A stretch of 64,000 bases of DNA from Homalodisca vitripennis (taxonomy: Eukaryota > Arthropoda > Insecta > Hemiptera > Cicadellidae), in NCBI RefSeq assembly GCF_021130785.1, contig NC_060213.1, positions 114,158,501 to 114,222,500 on the forward strand, in the 5' to 3' direction. This document shows, in pieces, positions 13,368-24,757 of this stretch. How positions within the stretch are numbered: position 1 is the first letter of the stretch; every line of letters starts with the position of its first letter. Position numbers and translations under genes: made by a program. The notes beneath the pieces are model-generated. The model was given only the letters and a program-made list of their open reading frames with translations, did not search any database and was not told the DNA's origin.

Positions 13368-14006
13368 GGCGGTGTCCTACCTGAGCGACCAGGCGCGAGC
13401 GATGCGAGCGACGCGAGCGACGAGATATTCGCGCGTGCGACGGGACTGTCCTACTTGAGCGGACAGTAAAGCGACAAGTCCAGTATTGAGACCCACGTAA
13501 ACATGTCACTCCTCCGTAAGATTATGTTTTGTGAAAGTGTTTATTTAAAGTTTATACTAACAGAAACGGTTAGAAACCCGACGGATGATATTTATTTGCA
13601 GAGGCCTTGTCACGGGGAATATCACCACTTCTTCCATGAACTGAAAAGTGCTGAAAAGGATACAGTGTTGTTTCATTCATACACTGGAATGTTATCGACC
13701 ACTTTTTTTATATAGCTGATGTTATAAGAAGTGAATTCAAATACAAGGAAACGAATTTTCAAAACCCGATCTCCGTGGAGGAACGACTCTTGCTGACACA
13801 CTCAGAAGATGGCAAGAATTGAACAGAAATCTAGCGACGGGCGACGCGACAACCGATCAAAACAAATATTTTTGTTCTAATCGCGTCGCGGAGTGATCTC
13901 TCGCTCGCAACAATCGCAAAGCAGGACACATCCGCATGAAAACATAGTTTGTTATTTTCGCGTCGCTCGCATCGCTCGCGCCTGGTCGCTCAGGTAGGAC
14001 ACCGCC
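13368..14006. mobile_element. PIF/Harbinger deletion derivative (639 bp)
   Basis: Long inverted repeats begin ggcggtgtcctacctgagcg at 13368 and end with the complement at 14006. About 48 bp pair almost perfectly through the gcgcgagcgatgcgagcgacgcga block. TTA flanks both ends (13365-13367 and 14007-14009), matching the 3-bp TWA target preference of PIF/Harbinger elements. A fragment of Harbinger transposase lies inside. The element keeps both ends but lost most of the gene, so it could only move with help from a full copy elsewhere. Confidence 0.85.
13503..13880 (+). pseudogene. Harbinger transposase N-terminal remnant
   Basis: The frame at 13503-13715 gives a Harbinger-like start ending in a stretch with HHFFHELKSAEKDTVLFH. 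The match continues one frame over, through about 13720-13830, with NPISVEERLLLTLR, the conserved 'PI-x-x-EERL-x-x-TLR' block of HARBI1-type nucleases. The catalytic DDE part and the Myb-like partner gene are missing. The shift near 13700 may be a decay indel. Confidence 0.7.
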
Positions 14007-14269
14007 TTAGAAAGTTGACAATGCATCCAAGTCCACAATAGATGTATTGGCCAAATTGTATTGGTTCTAGCAGTCAATGTGTCCAAAACTACAATAGCAA
14101 ATGTTCAAAAGCCTCCAGGCTTCTACCTATAAATCACTGACATTCGAATTTCTCTTCCTCTGTTTGGTACTGCAAAAGCACAGCCTGTAGATGAACTCGT
14201 CTAATAACAATACTATGCTCATTCCTGCAAAATAGACGGAACATTAGTTTTTATTAACTCTGACAAAAA

Positions 14270-14760
14270 GGGCCATACATATTCTGACTAGCCTGTTAGC
14301 GATATGGTTTTCATCCTGATTAAAAAAATTACTTTGAATACCTGAACTAAACTATTTAGGTAAAGTGTTAATTTACAGGATATAAGAACACTTCTATAGA
14401 TTTCTGTAACGGAATACACAGCAGTAATTAATCTTTCCAACCTTTAAAACTCTTTTATAAAACTTATTTCGTTTCCCGGGAAATAAATTTTAAGTTTTAG
14501 AACAATGTAATTGGTTTTAGTTACTTTTTCAAAAGTTTTACACAGGGTGGAAATTATCAATTGCATACTTCGTACCTCTTTAATATTGGTTGTATTAGAA
14601 TTCGTCTGGGAATGCACCTTCTGCCATTTACTTAGCATTAAAAAACACAATGGTTGATTATAAAACATACAATAGGCATACATATTGAATACATTTATAA
14701 TACTATTTATATGGATTTTTATATACAAGTAAATTGACAGGAAGGCCTTTCTACTTGCGG
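14270..14760. repeat. Duplication unit B part 2
   Basis: Homologous to about 2400-2900: the attctgactggcgtgttagcga block at 2419 matches 14281, and the block with ccatttattggtctatcaaaaaacat at 2796 matches 14624. This resumes the duplication interrupted at about 10600. Confidence 0.6.
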
Positions 14761-15915
14761 CATTTATTTCTTTGTTTTAAAATGCAAAAATAAACATATC
14801 TTTCTAATACTAACACTAATACTGAAATGGACAGCCCTTTTCTTATCTGTAAATTCAGATTATGTATTTGAAGATTTCCATTTTCAATGAGTTTTTTTAT
14901 TCCTGTTTCCAAATTTTTCTTATGGCAAATATTCTTCACCACCAGTTCTTATTAATTTTATTAAATTTTGTCTTATATCCAATCAAAGTTCATTTTTACA
15001 TATACAAATACCAATACTTAAATGGCAAACTTAAAAAAAAATATTTTTTAACCCTTAAATATAGTATTTTGAGTACACCTTAATAGAACGAGATCTGAAA
15101 ACATATTAGTTTTAATACTCAATTAATGTGTGGATAGTAGCGGACATACTAATCTAGTTGTGGAAACAAAGCATTAATAATGACGAAATCAATGGGTTAG
15201 TCAGTGAGAACGTTTATGTTTATACAGTTGGAACTGTTGTGTTTGCAGTAGCTTGGAGTGATTGCGCTCTGCAAACCTACTTTTAACGGCTCAGCCGGAA
15301 TTTAAGTTTGCCTTGAATTTCAAACTGTAAGCCGTGTTGTGATTTCCAACCGTATATGTATATTCAACAACTTTAATTACCAATTATATCTTACTTCTAG
15401 TTATAATTCAGTTGTCACACTCATTTTTAATGCAAATTTTGCAAAATAAACTAGTGTGTTTTCTCAATCCTATAGTCAATATAGTAAGCTGCCAAGGAAT
15501 TTGTATATTACATTTAGTCTAAGCGAAGTGGAAACATATCGATTACGGTAACTGTACCCTAAAGGGCGAGAAATATTTCAAAGGAAGTCTTCCATTAAAG
15601 TGAAAGTTATTTTTTATTTGTTTATTTCATAGCCCTTACTTCACATTTACAGTGATTGCAACAGTAAAATTTCTTATATGTAACTATTGATTTTACATTT
15701 TTATCGTGTACGTATAGTTAATCAAAATAAAATATCATCACATATGGGTCGAATAATTTGTGTTTTAGACGTAATATTAGAGTTTGAGACGACAAACAAT
15801 ATACACATACGTATGTCTGAGAAAACTACTTCCGTGTATACTTTCTATCACACTGTTGACTTCTATACTAATAAAGTTACACATTGACCGAAAAGCGCTT
15901 GCTGTGGTACCCGAT
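14761..15915. other. Left flank of the Polinton, no gene recognised
   Basis: AT-rich sequence with small overlapping ORFs and no motif. Confidence 0.5.
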
Positions 15916-15917
15916 AC

Positions 15918-15918
15918 A

Positions 15919-15965
<47 letters not shown>
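15918..15965. repeat. TA microsatellite, target of the Polinton
   Basis: About 48 bp of alternating TA directly abuts the left terminal repeat. The right terminal repeat is also followed by TA repeats (35810-35827), so the element inserted into a TA tract. The immediate 6 bp on each side are TATATA, as expected for a 6-bp Polinton target duplication, but the microsatellite makes this not decisive. Confidence 0.85.
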
Positions 15966-15967
<2 letters not shown>

Positions 15968-16463
15968 TAGATATGAATATGGCGGTTCTGGCGCACTTTT
16001 GGGACAGCCCAAAAATCAAGGGAAAATACTGTTTTAAAGGACAATAAACGAATCTGTAAAATCAAAACAGTAACTCACGAATGGGACAGACGTAAATCAA
16101 TGAAAAAATACTGTTTTAAAAAGGACAATAAACGAATCTGTAACTCACGAATGAAAAATTACCGAATCTAATAGCTGTTTGCTTCTACTTTCTTGAGCTG
16201 TCAAATCAATCTATTTGAAATGTCTGCTACGACGAAAAATCTTCTACTCTACAAAATTGATAGTAACACAGTCTTTATCTTTAATAGTCTTTCTTTCCAG
16301 TAACAACCAAGTATAATTTTTCATTTTTGTTTAATTCTTTAATCTTTTTCTCATCCAAAACAGTCAAAAATCTGTTCGGTAAGTGTACTTTACAATCTTC
16401 CAACTCGGCAATTATTGTAAACCCGAATTTATTCTTTCATTTTCTCCAAATTCAAGATTCTAT
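15966..16463. repeat. Polinton left terminal inverted repeat
   Basis: Reverse complement of 35319-35809 with few differences, mostly one-base indels. Beyond 16463 the two ends keep only diverged homology, out to the start codons of the two end genes. Inside the TIR a ~45-bp block (gaaaatactgttttaaaggacaataaacgaatctgtaa type) occurs twice, near 16021-16060 and 16105-16145. Confidence 0.92.
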
Positions 16464-16554
16464 ATCTCTTTTTTTCTTCCAATTCCACTAATTTCTTATA
16501 TTCTTTGAATCTTAGTTCACCAACCTTATTCAACTCTTGTAACAGCGCCGCCAT
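16244..16554 (-). CDS. Small TIR-encoded Polinton protein, left copy
   Basis: Minus-strand gene reading outward through the left TIR; it is a diverged partner of the right-end gene at 35229. The C-terminal two thirds lie in the TIR and are almost identical to the right copy. The first ~30 codons differ: this copy starts MAALLQELNKVGE, the other MEFLKELNDIGE. One extra A near 16434 breaks the frame relative to the right copy. A lysine-rich helical start is followed by a short mixed region (CKVHLPNRFLTVLDEK in the right copy). Small proteins with an HLP-R-F block occur in other arthropod Polintons, but the function is unknown. The start sits in the shared tataataaATGGCGG motif. Confidence 0.6.
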
Positions 16555-16570
16555 TTATTATAGAAAAATC
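16550..16570 (-). promoter_or_regulatory. TAAATGG-type start motif, left TIR gene
   Basis: Minus strand reads tttttctataataaATGGCG. It matches the consensus upstream of most genes in this element (T-rich run, ctata, TAAATGG). Confidence 0.5.
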
Positions 16571-17855
16571 TTTTAACTAAATTTAGTTAAAAGATTTTTC
16601 TATAATAAATAGAACAATCTGAAAACATTTGACCAGAAATTGTGCTGATTTGTGTCAAGTTGTCACAAAAATCACCACTTCTCAAAATTTTAGTTTACAA
16701 ATTTTTGCTCTTTAAATATGGAGCGGAAAAAGATAGAGTGCCCATACTGCAAAAAAGGACATTTTTGAACATCACTATACTCGTCATTACAATTCGAAAA
16801 AATCATTTGAAGAACAAAGATATTTATGAAAAAGAACTAATTATTTGAGGACTTGGGCTAAAGAGAATCAAATCGATGGTCACGAAAAGATGTACAATAT
16901 AGAAAAATTGCGTGAATTAAAGAAAAGCTTTAAGGAAGATAAAAAAGATCTCAATCTATTTAATGATGAGAAAATTCAATCAATCGCTGAAAAAATTGTC
17001 CTTAGAAACAAATGATAAAACTAAGTCTGAAATGATCGAAGAAATTGACAAAACTCTTAACGAAAAACCTAAAAATATCATTAGATGTAGAAGTTTTATC
17101 CTCAATACACGGTCTTTTCAAGCAATACATTTTAACGAATTTAAAACGATAAGTTCATGTCAATTTACAAATAATCTATCAATTATGAGGCCAGAGATTA
17201 AAAGTTTAATAGAAAAATTTCAAGAAACCGTTAAAAATATGAAAGGTTATTTATCTTTAGAATGCGAATACGAACGAACTTTAGTGAACGGTGAACCACA
17301 AACTTGTCCTATGTATTTTACTATAAAAGCGGATGAAATCTTCGATGTGAACGACTTTATTACTAAGCAATTTAATAAATTAAACACATCGAGAGACAGA
17401 CAAATCATCCAAATAAGGGTTCTGGATGGACATTTAAAAGCTGCAAACAACTAGTTTTGAGCCTTAACAAAACACGAAATGAATGAACGCAGGATCATAT
17501 ATCGATTTGCCAAAGAAAATCAAAGATAAAAAAGCTTGTATAAATATCAAAAATAAAGATGATTATTGCTTTATTTATTCTATCCGATGTGCTATTGAAA
17601 AACCCGAAAGAGACTGCGAAAGATCAAAACAATATGAAAAATTTGTAAATGACGAGATATTTTCAGGTTTCGAGTATCCAATGTCCTTAAAAGATATACA
17701 ATTATTTTGAGAAACGAAGTTACAATTCCAAGTACAAATATCCAAAAAATGTCTATCCCTGCCCTGCTAAGCGAAAAGACCGTAACTGACAAAATTAAGG
17801 AATTTGAGGTTAGAGGTGATTTTTATGTTATTGACAACGAGGAATCCAAAAAAAT

Positions 17856-18039
17856 AAGCTAAAAGACTGTATCTACAACAGTTTTGAGATACTCAATATG
17901 AAATATACCGTAATACACTTCAATTCTGAATTTTTAAGCCAAAACACCGTATCTACTATGTCTAAGCAAAAATAAACGTATGTGCGGTGCAGATACGGTT
18001 GTTTTGCTTAGTCTCGTGCAGATACTGTTTTCTTGCTTA
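17856..18039. repeat. Left subterminal repeats of the nested transposon
   Basis: Four copies of a ~20-bp motif: aagctaaaagactgtatctac (17856) and aagccaaaacaccgtatctac (17936) in one orientation, cagatacggttgttttgctt (17989) and cagatactgttttcttgctt (18018) in the other. Such arrays are usual transposase binding sites. Confidence 0.65.
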
Positions 18040-18323
18040 GAATATCTATTACGTCACATGTAGTTACCCATTTGGATTAACTTTTGAGACGTGTGCAATT
18101 AAGCTTGACTTTGTTAATAGTGTAACATTACAGTGTAAAATGACATCAAAAAAACGCAAAATGAATAACTAATAACTATTATACCTCAGCTGATTAAGCC
18201 GTAATATAACCTCAAAACAAAATTGTTTAGGTTTGAAGTGAATTTCTTTATAAAGCTCTGAATTTGTGATTGGACTGTGAGTTTGAAACCTTGAGAAGAA
18301 GTGTTTGATTCAGATGGTTTAAA

Positions 18324-21300
18324 ATGGGTTATACATGTAATGTGTGTAAGAAATCATTTTCTAGATGCGCATTTTTAGTTCATAACTCTGACAGCAAATG
18401 CAATCCTGCCCCTAAGGAAGTTTTGCCAGTTAGGCCTAGGCCTAGTACATCAACATCGTTTGAGCAAGTAGAACAGTCTCTGCCATCTACTTCTAGTAAT
18501 GCAGATGTAAGTACAATATTGATTAGGCTACCATAATATAGTTTTAATCCTAGGCCTAGAAATAGAGCTTTTAAAACAAACTTAATTTATCAATATGCAG
18601 AATTAGTCTAGATTAAGCCACTGTAGCCTAAATGCTTTTTGTTTGCTGGTCCCTGCAAAAATTATTTACAAAAATTATTATTTTTTTCAGCCAAGCGCTC
18701 CTACAGTTCTTCAAAACGGATCACTTTTTATGGTCGTCCACTTGAACAATGAGGAAACACGTAGTAGGCCTTATGCTAATTTAACAGAAGTTGATATCAG
18801 ACATGAAGAGTCTACGACAACTACAGATAATAAAAAGGTAATTTGCTATAATCTACTATACCCTATCAAACTGATAGCCTAAAATATATCGGTAATATAT
18901 ATTTATTTAATTCAGTAAATAAAATAAATAAGCGAACTAGTTGAATGTAGGCCTACCAACGCCTCATATTTTGTTAGCTTTTGTAGGGTTATGCAATGTT
19001 GTCTATAGGCAACTTTTATGTTTGATTTATATCTTACTACTGTCATAACTCATTGAATTACCAAATATGTAAATTGCATAGGATGAAAATATAGCCTACA
19101 TGAAAAAATATATAAAATATAGCCTTAATGAAAAACTCATTTATTTCACTTTTTGCAGAGCTATGAATCAAATGAAGACAATGCCAGTGATTTTATTGAA
19201 GATTTGTTTGATTTATTGCCTGAAGCGGCAGAAGAACAACAGCTACAGAATGTCGACGTGCTGTTTGACATAGCTCCATATTTGGTAGAAAATGTTGCCA
19301 TTGTAGTTGAACAAGTCAACCCAATAGAAGTAGCGCCAACAGAGGAACACCAGCAGATGGAGACAGCAGAGTCGAACTTAGAACATAATAATACAGCTGC
19401 TTTGCTCGAGGAAACAGATGAAGCTCCTAAAGGGTTCACCAAAAATGGGAACCCGAGGAAAAGAGCTGCGCCGAGGTGTAAAGAAGACATTAAATCAAAA
19501 CGTGAAAAAAATAAAGATAAACATGCACTTCAGCCCCCATGTAATAATACATGTAAAAGAAAATGCACGACCAAACTTACAGAACACAGAAGAATGAAAA
19601 TCCACGAACACTTTTGGGCTATGGAGGAAAATGAGAGAAAAGTTTTTATTTTAGGGCACATTGATAAAAGCAAAGTTAAAAGGAAAACACACCCAGAGGA
19701 AGAATCAAGGAGGGGAAAAACATTCTTTTACTTCCTTACAGACAGTGACGGAGCAAGAAAGATGGTTTGTAAAACATTTTTCTTATCCACACTCGGCTAC
19801 AAAAAAAACAAATGACATGTTCATTACTAATGTTTTGAACAAATCAAACTGATGGCGTTTTACCGAAACGCGATCAACGGGGAAGACACCCCCCCACATA
19901 ACCTTGTGGATAGGAGTATTATCAAGGATCATATTTTAAAATACAATCCATGTATATCACATTATAGGAGAGAACATGCTCCTAACAGGAAATATTTGCC
20001 CTGTGAAACTGTCAATAGCAAAAATGCACGAAGAATTAATGAAAGATCACGAAGCAGAAGAAAACTTTCATTGTTCATACGACTTGTATCGAAATGTAAT
20101 ATCAGAAATGAACATTTCCTTTGCAAAATTGGGCCACGAGGAATGCGAAAGATGTGAAAAGTACAATCTACACAAACAAGATCATGGCCAAATCGATGAA
20201 CTTTTGTGTCCGGAATGCAATGAATGGAAAGAATCATAAAAAGAAATATACTGAAAGCCCGAGAAAGCATATGAAAAATCAATTGATAAAGACAATTTAG
20301 ATAGTTATAGGCCTTCTGGTACAGTTGTCTACACAATGGACTTGCAGAAAGTAATAATGTTGCCCTCACATTTGAACAGTTCAAAGAAGCAGTGTTTACT
20401 CGTAGAATTGTCCTTTTCAATGAATCATTTGTGCCTGTTGGAAAAAAAAACCAACCATGGATCCTTTTTGCATGCATCTGGCATGAGGGAATTTCCGGTA
20501 GGAAAAAGGAGGACATTGCGAGTGCATTAAATTCTTTTATCAATGCACAAAAGAGATGCAAAAAAAATAACATTTGGATGGACAATTGTGCAGCCCAGAA
20601 CAAAAATTGGGCTTTGTTTTCCTACCTGACAGGATTGGTAAATTCAAATGATATTGAAGCTAATGAGATTGTTTTAAACTATCTAGAGACAGGACATACA
20701 TTTATGTCTGCAGACCATTTCCATCACCAAGTTAATAAACAGGTAAGCAATGATAAATTTGAATTTAGAACCTATTATATTACAAGTACCTCTACTTTTA
20801 TAATGTAAATGTTATAAAATTAATTAATCTTTTACGTTTTCCACTTTCGGCGCAGCTTTTTATTTGTTTCTTTTTCCTTAAGTTATTTCAATTTTAAATT
20901 TTTGTATTGTTTCAGATAAAGTCAAAAGGAAAAATGTATGATTTTGAAGACTTCAAAGATGCTGTCAAAGCTAGTAACTCTGGAAAGGTTACTGTAAAGA
21001 GCATGGAGCATCAGGACTTTTTCACAGAATTTAACTATTCTTCACAGTATAAAATTATGCATAAAGTTCCTCGTCCATATCTTAGTGAAATGGGTACATG
21101 TTCTTTTCCAAAGAGGATCTTTTGACATGTTCTACAGAAAATCATTCAGTGGGGAAGTCTTTCAATTGTCCTTTTTAAAAGCAGGATTTACGAAGAAGAG
21201 AGAAGTTCCAAAACCAAATACAAGAACCAGCCCCAGAGGTGTGAACAAAGAAAAGAAACAAGACATTATTTAAAAAACTTGTGCCTTTGATGCCTCCCAA

Positions 21301-21374
21301 CAGACATGGCTTATTGGGTTGATCTAGCAGTGAGTGAGGAGCCTGATCTAATCACAGAACATGACATTGACTGA
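18324..21374 (+). CDS. Four-exon transposase-like gene of the nested transposon
   Basis: Predicted exons: 18324-18506, 18691-18837, 19159-20742 and 20916-21374. Every junction has GT and AG and all three introns are phase 0, which supports the model. Exon 1 encodes a C2H2-like start (CNVCKKSF). Exon 3 encodes an acidic region, a CNNTCKRKC block, an ECERCEKYN block and an RNase H-like core with WMDNCAAQNKNW and GHTFMSADHFHH. This arrangement recurs in widespread arthropod proteins annotated with DUF7869-type domains. By analogy it is the transposase, but the catalytic acidic residues are not proven. One-base frame changes occur in exon 3 (near 19800, 19990 and 20240) and exon 4 (near 21100 and 21285), so functionality is uncertain. 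Confidence 0.7.
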
Positions 21375-21542
21375 GTTGTATAGACAATATTCATGTCAAT
21401 TTCTAAAAAATGTGTGTAACTTTGTCATCATAGTAATTAGAAGTCTCATTTTATCATTTAAAACTAACACTAGATAAATATTATGTGACTTGTTACTGTG
21501 TTTAGCCCTACAATCATGCTGTTGAAATCGCATAGAAACAAG

Positions 21543-21800
21543 AAGCCAAAAAACCGTATGTGGCAGATACGCTTTTTTGGCTTAGAATCGCTTAAGGTAC
21601 ACTTATGTAACTACAAGTATTTAAATGATAAATGAATTTTTTTACTTCATAAACTATATTTTTTAGATTCTGGATACAATATTACAAATTGCCTCAAAAA
21701 ACCAGAACTTAATATTTAAATCTACTGCTTGGCAATGAGCAAAAGAGTAAAGTCAGCCTAGCTCAAAATAGGCCAGATGTCAGATACCCTTTTCTTCCTT
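21543..21800. repeat. Right subterminal repeats of the nested transposon
   Basis: A palindromic pair at 21543-21584 joins two opposed copies of the motif, the second being ggcagatacgcttttttggctt. A further copy, cagatacccttttcttcctt, lies at 21781-21800 next to the terminus. They mirror the left array. Confidence 0.65.
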
Positions 21801-24757
21801 AGCAGGGCAGTATCAATGTCTCCAGTTTTGATGAAAGTATTAAGGTTGTTCCGTTACAAATTTCTGAAAAATATGATGCAGAATTAAATATTGATCTACT
21901 GTATGTAAAACAAGAAGACAAATCTCATTATGTGTTGATAACAGATTTAAATAGATTAGTGAGTTCTCAGTTATCTAAACACGAACATATAAAAAAATTG
22001 CTATGTAGAAGATGTTTTAAGCCATTTCTACAAATCTGGAGATTTAGCAGATCATTTAGAAATTTGCAAGCAACATGAAGTATGCAAACCTATTATGCCA
22101 TTTCCAGGTCAAAACAACTAAATTTACTAATTATCAAAAGAAGTTTAGCCATCCGTACGTTATTTATATGGATTTTGAGAGCATATTAGAAAAAATTCCG
22201 ACATGCAAGAACAATCCACAAAGATCGACTACAACCAAGATTCAGAGGCACATTCCTTATGGTTTTACTCTATATTTAGTGTCGAATGTGACCAATCGCA
22301 TGTACAAACCGATATGTTATCGAGCCAAAAATGAAGAAGAGTTTGCCGAACGTTCCTACAAAATTGTTTGAAGAGCTCAATAAATTATCGAAGTACATAG
22401 CTAAAAAATATAATTCAAAGAACATTGAAGCCCATGAAATTGACTGACGAAGAAGAAATTTCGTATCAAAATTCAAAATCTTTGCCACATTTGTGAAGAA
22501 ATATCGTATCAAGACACTGAAAAAACTTTAGGGTTTTTACCAGATAATTGGAGTTCTGCTTATGATGCATTCAAAAAATGCAGAGATCACTGTCATTTGA
22601 CTGGAAAATTTCGAGGTGCAGCTCATAGAATTTGTAATCTGAATTTGAAATTTCCTCCGAATATTCCCGTTTTCTGCCACAATATGTCAAATTACGATAC
22701 TCATTTGTACATAAAAGAATTGGCTAAACAATATGGAAATGTTTGATTTGATTGCAAACACCGATGAAAAATATATAAATTATTCTGTAAATTCTGGATA
22801 TGGCTATGAATTCGAAGGTGGATAAGCCAAGAAAATTCATCAAGTTTTCGTTTGTAGACACGTTCAGATTCATGGCCTCGTCTATAGAAAAGTTAGCTAA
22901 AAAATCTAAAGAGAGAAGACTTCAAACATACAAATCATTTTATACAAGATGGATTGAATGAGATAATAGAAAGACAGCCAAATGACGACGACGAGATTTT
23001 TAAAATTCTATCTGGAAAAGGAATATTTCCTTACGAATTTATCGACAGTATTGAAAAACTTGATTACACAGAAGAATTGAGAATTCAAGATTTCTATTCA
23101 CTTTTGACAGACGAGAGCATATCTGAGAAAGATTATCAACACTACTTGAGCGTTTGGAACAAAATTAAAAGAGAAAAATCTAGGAAATTACTCTGATCTC
23201 TATAAACATTCAAGATGTTCTATTGCTCGCTGATATCTTTGAAAATTTTAGGAATATTTGTTTGAATTGCTATAAGCTTGATCCAGCACACTATCTAACA
23301 GCTCCCAGTTCTTGCATGGGATGCTATGTTAAAATTAACGAAGATAGAATTACAATTAATTAGTGATTATAATATGTATTTGATGATCGAAAAAGGTATT
23401 CGCGGAGGCATTTCTCAGTGTATTAAACGATATGTGAAAGCAAATAACAAATATTTAAAAAGATTTTGATAAGACAAAGCCCGAAAACTATTTACTCTAT
23501 CTCGATGCAAACAACCTTTATGGGTATGGTTCTTATGCAAAAAACTGCCGTTTAGTGATATCAAGTGGATGGATCCTAAAACGTATACAAAAGAAGAGTG
23601 GCAAGAAAAACAATTTTTAGAACTCACTGGCGACGAAGATTATGGCTATATTCTCGAAGTCGATCTTGGATATCCAACAAATTTACACGAACATCACAAG
23701 GATTTACCTCTTTGCTCCAGAACATTTTAAAAACAAACTTTGCACAACTCTACTGGATAAAACTGAATACGTTGTTCATTTCGAGAAATTTGAAGTTCTA
23801 TTTGGAACAAGGTATTGATTTTGAAACATGTGAATAGAGTTATTGCATTCGATCAGAAGCCTTTTATGAAAGAATACATTGATTTTAAACACAAACATGA
23901 GAACCAAAGCTACAAGCGACTTTGAAAAGGACTTTTATAAGCTGATGAACAAACTCAGTGTTTGGAAAATCTATGGAAAATGTGAGAAACAGATGTGATA
24001 TTAAGCTTGGAAATGAAGAATTTTCAATGAAACAAGCTAAGAAAACAAATTTCAAATGCTTTAACATCTTTGACGACAACTGTATAGCGAGTCACATGTA
24101 CAAACAAAAGGTTAAATTTAACAAAACCGATTTACATAGGATTTTCAGTTCTCGACCTCTCAAAAATTGCTAATGTACGAGTTTTATTACAACAAATTAA
24201 AGAAGTTTGGATCCAGATTTGAATCTGTGTTACATGGATACAGACAGTTATTTTCTAGAATTGAAACGAGATCCTTTTAAAATTATTAAAGAAAATATAG
24301 ATGACTTTGATACAAGTGATTATCCAAAAGATCATGAATGTTTCACTACTAAAAATAAGAAGGTAATAGGGAAAAATTCAAAGATGAGTTAAATAGCGAA
24401 AGTTTTAGAAGAATTTTTGTGGTTTAAGGTCTAAGATGTACTCGTACAAATATCTAGATAAAAACCCAGTTAGGTGTAAAGGAATTAAGAGAAGCGTTGT
24501 AAATAAAACAATAAAATATCGAAAACTTGAAGAGATGTTTGTTCGAAGATAAAGAAGAATTTAGGGAGATGACAGTCATCAAAAGTTATAAACATGAGTT
24601 GTACACTGTTACCATAAACAAGCTGGCACTGAACGCTAAAGATGATAAGAGAATTGTCCTAGAAAATAAGATCGATACAGTACCGTATGGCTATAAAAAT
24701 GAAGCAAAATCTGATATATTAGACGAATTAAATAAACTTGGAAACTTTGATATGTAA

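Larger units (their letters stand above)
17758..21810 (+). mobile_element. Nested DNA transposon with spliced DUF7869-like gene
   Basis: Ends are inverted: CTGCCCTGCTAAG at 17759 and its complement CTTAGCAGGGCAG at 21798-21810, with weaker pairing further in. TATC lies outside both ends (17754-17757 and 21811-21814), a candidate 4-bp target duplication. Subterminal copies of an AAGC-x-AAAA-xx-CCGTATCT motif in both orientations occur near both ends. The insertion splits the Polinton PolB gene, since polymerase homology stops on the left and resumes immediately on the right. It does not fit Tc1, hAT, piggyBac or Harbinger; I assign no superfamily. Confidence 0.8.
16718..24757 (+). pseudogene. 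polB: Protein-primed family B DNA polymerase (Polinton PolB), interrupted by a transposon
   Basis: Replicative polymerase of the element. The start at 16718 (ATGGAGCGG after tttaaat) opens with a CPYC zinc-finger-like block. Family motifs occur in order: the DDYCF block (17555), exonuclease I DFES (~22173), exonuclease II HN-x4-YD (~22677), the FVDTFRFMASS block (~22852), palm motif A YLDANNLYG (~23499), the FGKSMENVR block (~23957) and motif C YMDTDS (~24229). The N-terminal third is split from the rest by a DNA transposon at 17758-21810. At least ten one-base frame changes are scattered along it. The transposon is a real break; many of the small shifts may be sequence errors. It ends with TAA at 24755, and the integrase ATG follows at once. 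Confidence 0.88.

Noticed and set aside
15777..16065. ORFs of 60-80 codons with YIYIYI repeats on both strands
   Set aside because: They are translations of the TA microsatellite next to the Polinton end, not genes.
19962..20603. 213-codon minus-strand ORF
   Set aside because: It is antisense to exon 3 of the nested transposon gene, which has clear family motifs and splice sites on the plus strand.
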